A stretch of 7,649 nucleotides of DNA from Deltaproteobacteria bacterium UBA3076. Lineage in GTDB: Bacteria > Desulfobacterota > Dissulfuribacteria > Dissulfuribacterales > UBA3076. The notes under the pieces were generated by a model that did no database searches, was not told the DNA's origin, and saw nothing but the letters and a program-made list of their open reading frames with translations. The position numbers and the translations under genes are program-made. Location: contig DFBQ01000004.1 in NCBI GenBank assembly GCA_002367355.1, positions 5,510-13,158 on the forward strand. The letters are read 5' to 3'. Below, one piece after another: positions 6,372 to 7,649 of the stretch; the stretch's first letter is position 1, and every line of letters begins with the position of its first letter.

Positions 6372-6384
6372 CCGGACAAGCCGG
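6372..6384. repeat. Small CCGG hairpin upstream of the orphan ribosome-binding site
   Basis: CCGG, 5 nt, CCGG (6372-6375 and 6381-6384) forms a short GC-rich hairpin in an otherwise A/T-rich run. A second small inverted repeat, CCCAT/ATGGG (6320-6324 and 6331-6335), lies nearby. Both may belong to one REP-like segment inserted after the methyltransferase fragment. Confidence 0.3.
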
Positions 6385-6417
6385 AACCAAAAAGGTTTAA
6401 AGATAAAAAAATTGATC

Positions 6418-6449
6418 ACGAAAGCACGAAAATACGAAGACACGAAAGC
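6418..6449. repeat. Octamer array ACGAANNN x4
   Basis: Four tandem 8-nt units: ACGAAAGC, ACGAAAAT, ACGAAGAC, ACGAAAGC. The array makes up the final codons of the open frame that runs on from the methyltransferase fragment, so that protein tail is repeat-derived and not meaningful. Confidence 0.75.
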
Positions 6450-6489
6450 CTGAATATTGTTTTAAGGGGGTATCCACTTCTAAAAAGTT

Positions 6490-6626
6490 TAGGTTGGGTT
6501 AAGCCGATGCGCTTACAACAAATTTTGTTGGGTTCGCTAATTTTGTAGCTATTTCAAACCATTGAGGAACGATGGGCTAGGCGAACCCAACAATATAAGG
6601 GCATGGTACCCGCTTAACCCAACCTA
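6490..6626. mobile_element. Nested inverted-repeat element (REP/MITE-like, 137 bp)
   Basis: The outer arms TAGGTTGGGTTAAGC (6490-6504) and GCTTAACCCAACCTA (6612-6626) are perfect 15-bp inverted repeats. The inner arms TTGTTGGGTTCGC (6525-6537) and GCGAACCCAACAA (6581-6593) are perfect over 13 bp. Both pairs share the core GTTGGGTT, so the element is two related palindromes nested in each other and could fold into one long hairpin. There is no open reading frame. The outer ends start and finish with TA, which would fit a TA target duplication of an IS630/Tc1-like MITE. The repeated GTTGGGTT core also resembles REP-type repeats moved by Y1 transposases. I cannot decide between these two. Confidence 0.8.
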
Positions 6627-6668
6627 CTATATACTAATTCTGGTGGCCCCTCATTCATTCAAAAATGA

Positions 6669-6821
6669 CAACGATATCGTATTACCATTAATGTTGATTT
6701 CAATGATCCTGAAAAACTACTGAACAGTCTGAAAGATTTTGTTGATGAAAGAAAGTGGAGGCCCTTTTTGCAGAAAAAAAATCAAGAGGAAAATGAGGCA
6801 TCTGTGGGACAGGGCGATTGA
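6669..6821 (+). pseudogene. Short coding-like fragment of unknown gene
   Basis: The open frame from just after a stop at 6666-6668 reads RYRITINVDFNDPEKLLNSL, then KDFVDERKWRPFLQKKNQEE, and ends at TGA 6819-6821. The composition looks protein-like (a strand, then an amphipathic helix, then a charged tail). No ATG, GTG or TTG occurs in its first third, so the 5' part was probably lost when the neighbouring repeat element or a deletion arrived. No family recognised. Confidence 0.35.
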
Positions 6822-6856
6822 GACCGTAGAAGCTATATGTACGCATAACGTAATAG

Positions 6857-6883
6857 CGGTGTGGTGCAATCAGCACCACACCG
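6857..6883 (+). promoter_or_regulatory. Strong hairpin immediately upstream of a ribosome-binding site
   Basis: CGGTGTGGTGC (6857-6867) and GCACCACACCG (6873-6883) form a perfect 11-bp GC-rich stem with the 5-nt loop AATCA. The stem ends 5 nt before GGAGG (6889-6893) of the small membrane-protein gene. There is no T-run after it, so it is not a standard terminator. It may stabilise the leader RNA, serve as a protein-binding site, or regulate access to the ribosome-binding site. Confidence 0.6.
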
Positions 6884-6899
6884 ATTATGGAGGTAAAGT

Positions 6900-7094
6900 A
6901 TGAACGAAATATCCACATTTTGTTTTATTATTGGCGATTTTGCTCTTTTTGGTTGTATAGCATTTCTGCTGCGTAAAAAAATAAAATGGGACATAGAAAG
7001 AGTAATAGTAGCTTGGTTAATGTGGACTATAATCGGGCATTTTGTAACTTTTATCGCTTTCTTTATATGTGTCATGATAACAGGATACCCATAG
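6900..7094 (+). CDS. Small two-helix membrane protein, unknown function
   Basis: This 64-residue product has an excellent ribosome-binding site (GGAGG, 6 nt spacing). Two hydrophobic segments, about residues 6-24 (FCFIIGDFALFGCIAFLL) and about 34-60, are joined by a basic hinge, RKKIKWD, which suggests a membrane hairpin with the loop on the cytoplasmic side. There is no signal-peptide cleavage site, and no family that I recognise. A clean stop is followed at once by a second, frame-shifted copy of its last 19 codons (7094-7153). A 43-residue cationic peptide gene follows. The proteins could be a tiny toxin or antimicrobial pair, a phage-type relic, or regulators of a larger membrane complex; the sequence does not decide. 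The base composition here is more A/T-rich than in the core genes, consistent with acquired DNA. Confidence 0.6.
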   Translation: MNEISTFCFIIGDFALFGCIAFLLRKKIKWDIERVIVAWLMWTIIGHFVTFIAFFICVMITGYP

Positions 7095-7153
7095 GCCACT
7101 TTCTAATTATCATTGCTCTATTTTTATGTGTCATGATAACAGGACAGCAGTAA
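7035..7153 (+). repeat. 59-bp tandem duplication at the 3' end of the small membrane-protein gene
   Basis: Units 7035-7093 and 7094-7152 are direct tandem copies. They encode GHFVTFIAFFICVMITGYP (then stop) and, in the -1 frame, GHFLIIIALFLCVMITGQQ (then TAA 7151-7153). The last 20 nt of similarity (7066-7085 and 7125-7144) are identical, whereas the first half differs at many bases yet still gives a similar peptide. The second copy has no start codon of its own. Confidence 0.8.
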
Positions 7154-7172
7154 AACAAAAAGGAGAAACAAA

Positions 7173-7304
7173 ATGAACAAATTAAGAACACAACTTAAAG
7201 ACCTTATCAAAGAGCTAAGAGGCTCAGAATACCCTGATCCTTGTATTAGTGATTTGATGAAGGCAAAACTGTGGCTGCCAGTAAATTGGAAAAAATTCTG
7301 GTAG
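7173..7304 (+). CDS. 43-residue Trp/Lys-rich small protein
   Basis: ATG 7173 is preceded by AAGGAG with 7-nt spacing, a very good ribosome-binding site. The product starts MNKLRTQLKDLIKELRGSEY, has a PDPC turn with its single Cys, and ends DLMKAKLWLPVNWKKFW. The first half should form an amphipathic basic helix. The C-terminus concentrates three Trp, Phe and Lys, the pattern of membrane-interface-binding peptides. It has no signal sequence and no family that I recognise. It lies 19 nt after the end of the duplicated membrane helix frame, on the same strand, so it is probably co-transcribed with the two-helix protein. It could be a leaderless antimicrobial or toxin, or a small membrane-complex subunit; this is inference from composition and context only. 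Confidence 0.6.
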   Translation: MNKLRTQLKDLIKELRGSEYPDPCISDLMKAKLWLPVNWKKFW

Positions 7305-7649
7305 TGGTTAAGTCTCATTTGGTTACATATTTATTATAGGATACCAAAAACACTTAAAAGATAACATAGCGCACATATAATATTTTCTAAAAGGCAATAT
7401 ATTGCTTATGCTTCTTTAATGATAAGAACTAATCTTTACATTCTTTTCTAACATAATGTCCTTAAAAGTAATTTTTTAGCAAAAACATCATAAAATGATT
7501 CCCAATTCAATAGTATAACAGGCAGGAATTAACCACTACCGAAAAAGGCAGCAAGTCGGCACTGGTTCAGTTTGATAGGTGTTGTTTTCCACTACAAATC
7601 AGGCTATTACGACATTTGAATTTGAGTAACCGTTCACGGCTTACAATAG
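7305..7649. other. A/T-rich stretch without a supportable gene
   Basis: No open frame here has both a plausible start and a ribosome-binding site. It holds a 12-bp palindrome GCAATATATTGC (7394-7405). It also holds TTAACCACTACC (7529-7540), the inverse complement of GGTAGTGGTTAA at 7300-7311, bracketing about 217 nt. A short minus-strand open stretch near 7650-7570 (SRERLLKFKCRNSLICSG) could be the edge of another gene fragment continuing outside the window, but it is too short to call. Confidence 0.5.

Noticed and set aside
6118..6453. An intact 111-residue protein starting at ATG 6118
   Set aside because: Sequence similarity continues upstream of the ATG to the PPY motif. The ATG has no spaced ribosome-binding site, and the last third is a leader-like segment plus an octamer array.
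6833..7099. An 88-codon minus-strand frame over the small membrane gene
   Set aside because: It lacks a ribosome-binding site and is antisense to the gene with the GGAGG site.
7394..7405. GCAATATATTGC as a terminator for the small-gene cluster
   Set aside because: It is an A/T-rich palindrome with no usable loop and no T-run, 90 nt beyond the last stop.
7500..7649. An integron attC site or cassette end
   Set aside because: TATAACAGGC only loosely resembles the attC core site. I found no matching GTTRRRY partner and no integrase.

Overview
The window looks like part of a chromosome from a Desulfobacterota (deltaproteobacterial) bacterium, probably a sulfate-reducer-type lineage. The basis is a BamD outer-membrane lipoprotein, which indicates a diderm cell, and an elongation factor G of the spirochaete/planctomycete/delta type that resembles mitochondrial EF-G1 (block [10 protein letters not shown]). 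A YchF relic whose wording fits delta-type homologues agrees. This assignment rests on recalled family features, not on a database search.

Layout. (1) 1-4783 is ordinary, well-kept coding sequence: bamD on + (108-926), converging by 8 nt on a minus-strand run of EF-G (4783-2702), a small RecA-fold P-loop ATPase (2562-1903) and a DppD/OppD-type ABC ATPase (1893-919). The last two are 9 nt apart and surely co-transcribed. EF-G is separated from them by a 139-nt spacer carrying a heptamer-repeat element, a second copy of which precedes bamD. (2) 4784-5054 is the EF-G leader, with an octamer array, a candidate sigma70 promoter and a 16-bp palindrome upstream of it. (3) 5055-6453 is a gene graveyard. 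On the minus strand lie the tail of a CBS-domain protein, the 5' part of a REP-associated (IS200-like, Y1) transposase with a premature stop, and a multiply broken ychF. Directly abutting ychF, on +, is the 3' half of a DNA methyltransferase beginning exactly at its catalytic (D)PPY motif. (4) 6454-6668 is non-coding and dominated by a 137-bp element with nested perfect inverted repeats (REP/MITE-like). (5) 6669-7304 holds a gene fragment and then two tiny genes with strong ribosome-binding sites: a 64-residue two-helix membrane protein, whose 3' end is tandemly duplicated, and a 43-residue Trp/Lys-rich peptide. (6) 7305-7649 is AT-rich with no gene that I can support.

How it works together. 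The first 4.8 kb serves core cell functions: outer-membrane protein insertion, translation, and an ATPase pair of unclear job. From 5 to 6.6 kb the DNA records repeated insertion, deletion and joining of unrelated gene pieces. The best candidates for undescribed biology are the 6857-7304 small-gene cluster (hairpin, two-helix membrane protein, duplicated helix, cationic peptide) and the recurring heptamer/octamer arrays. Neither has a known function that I can assign.
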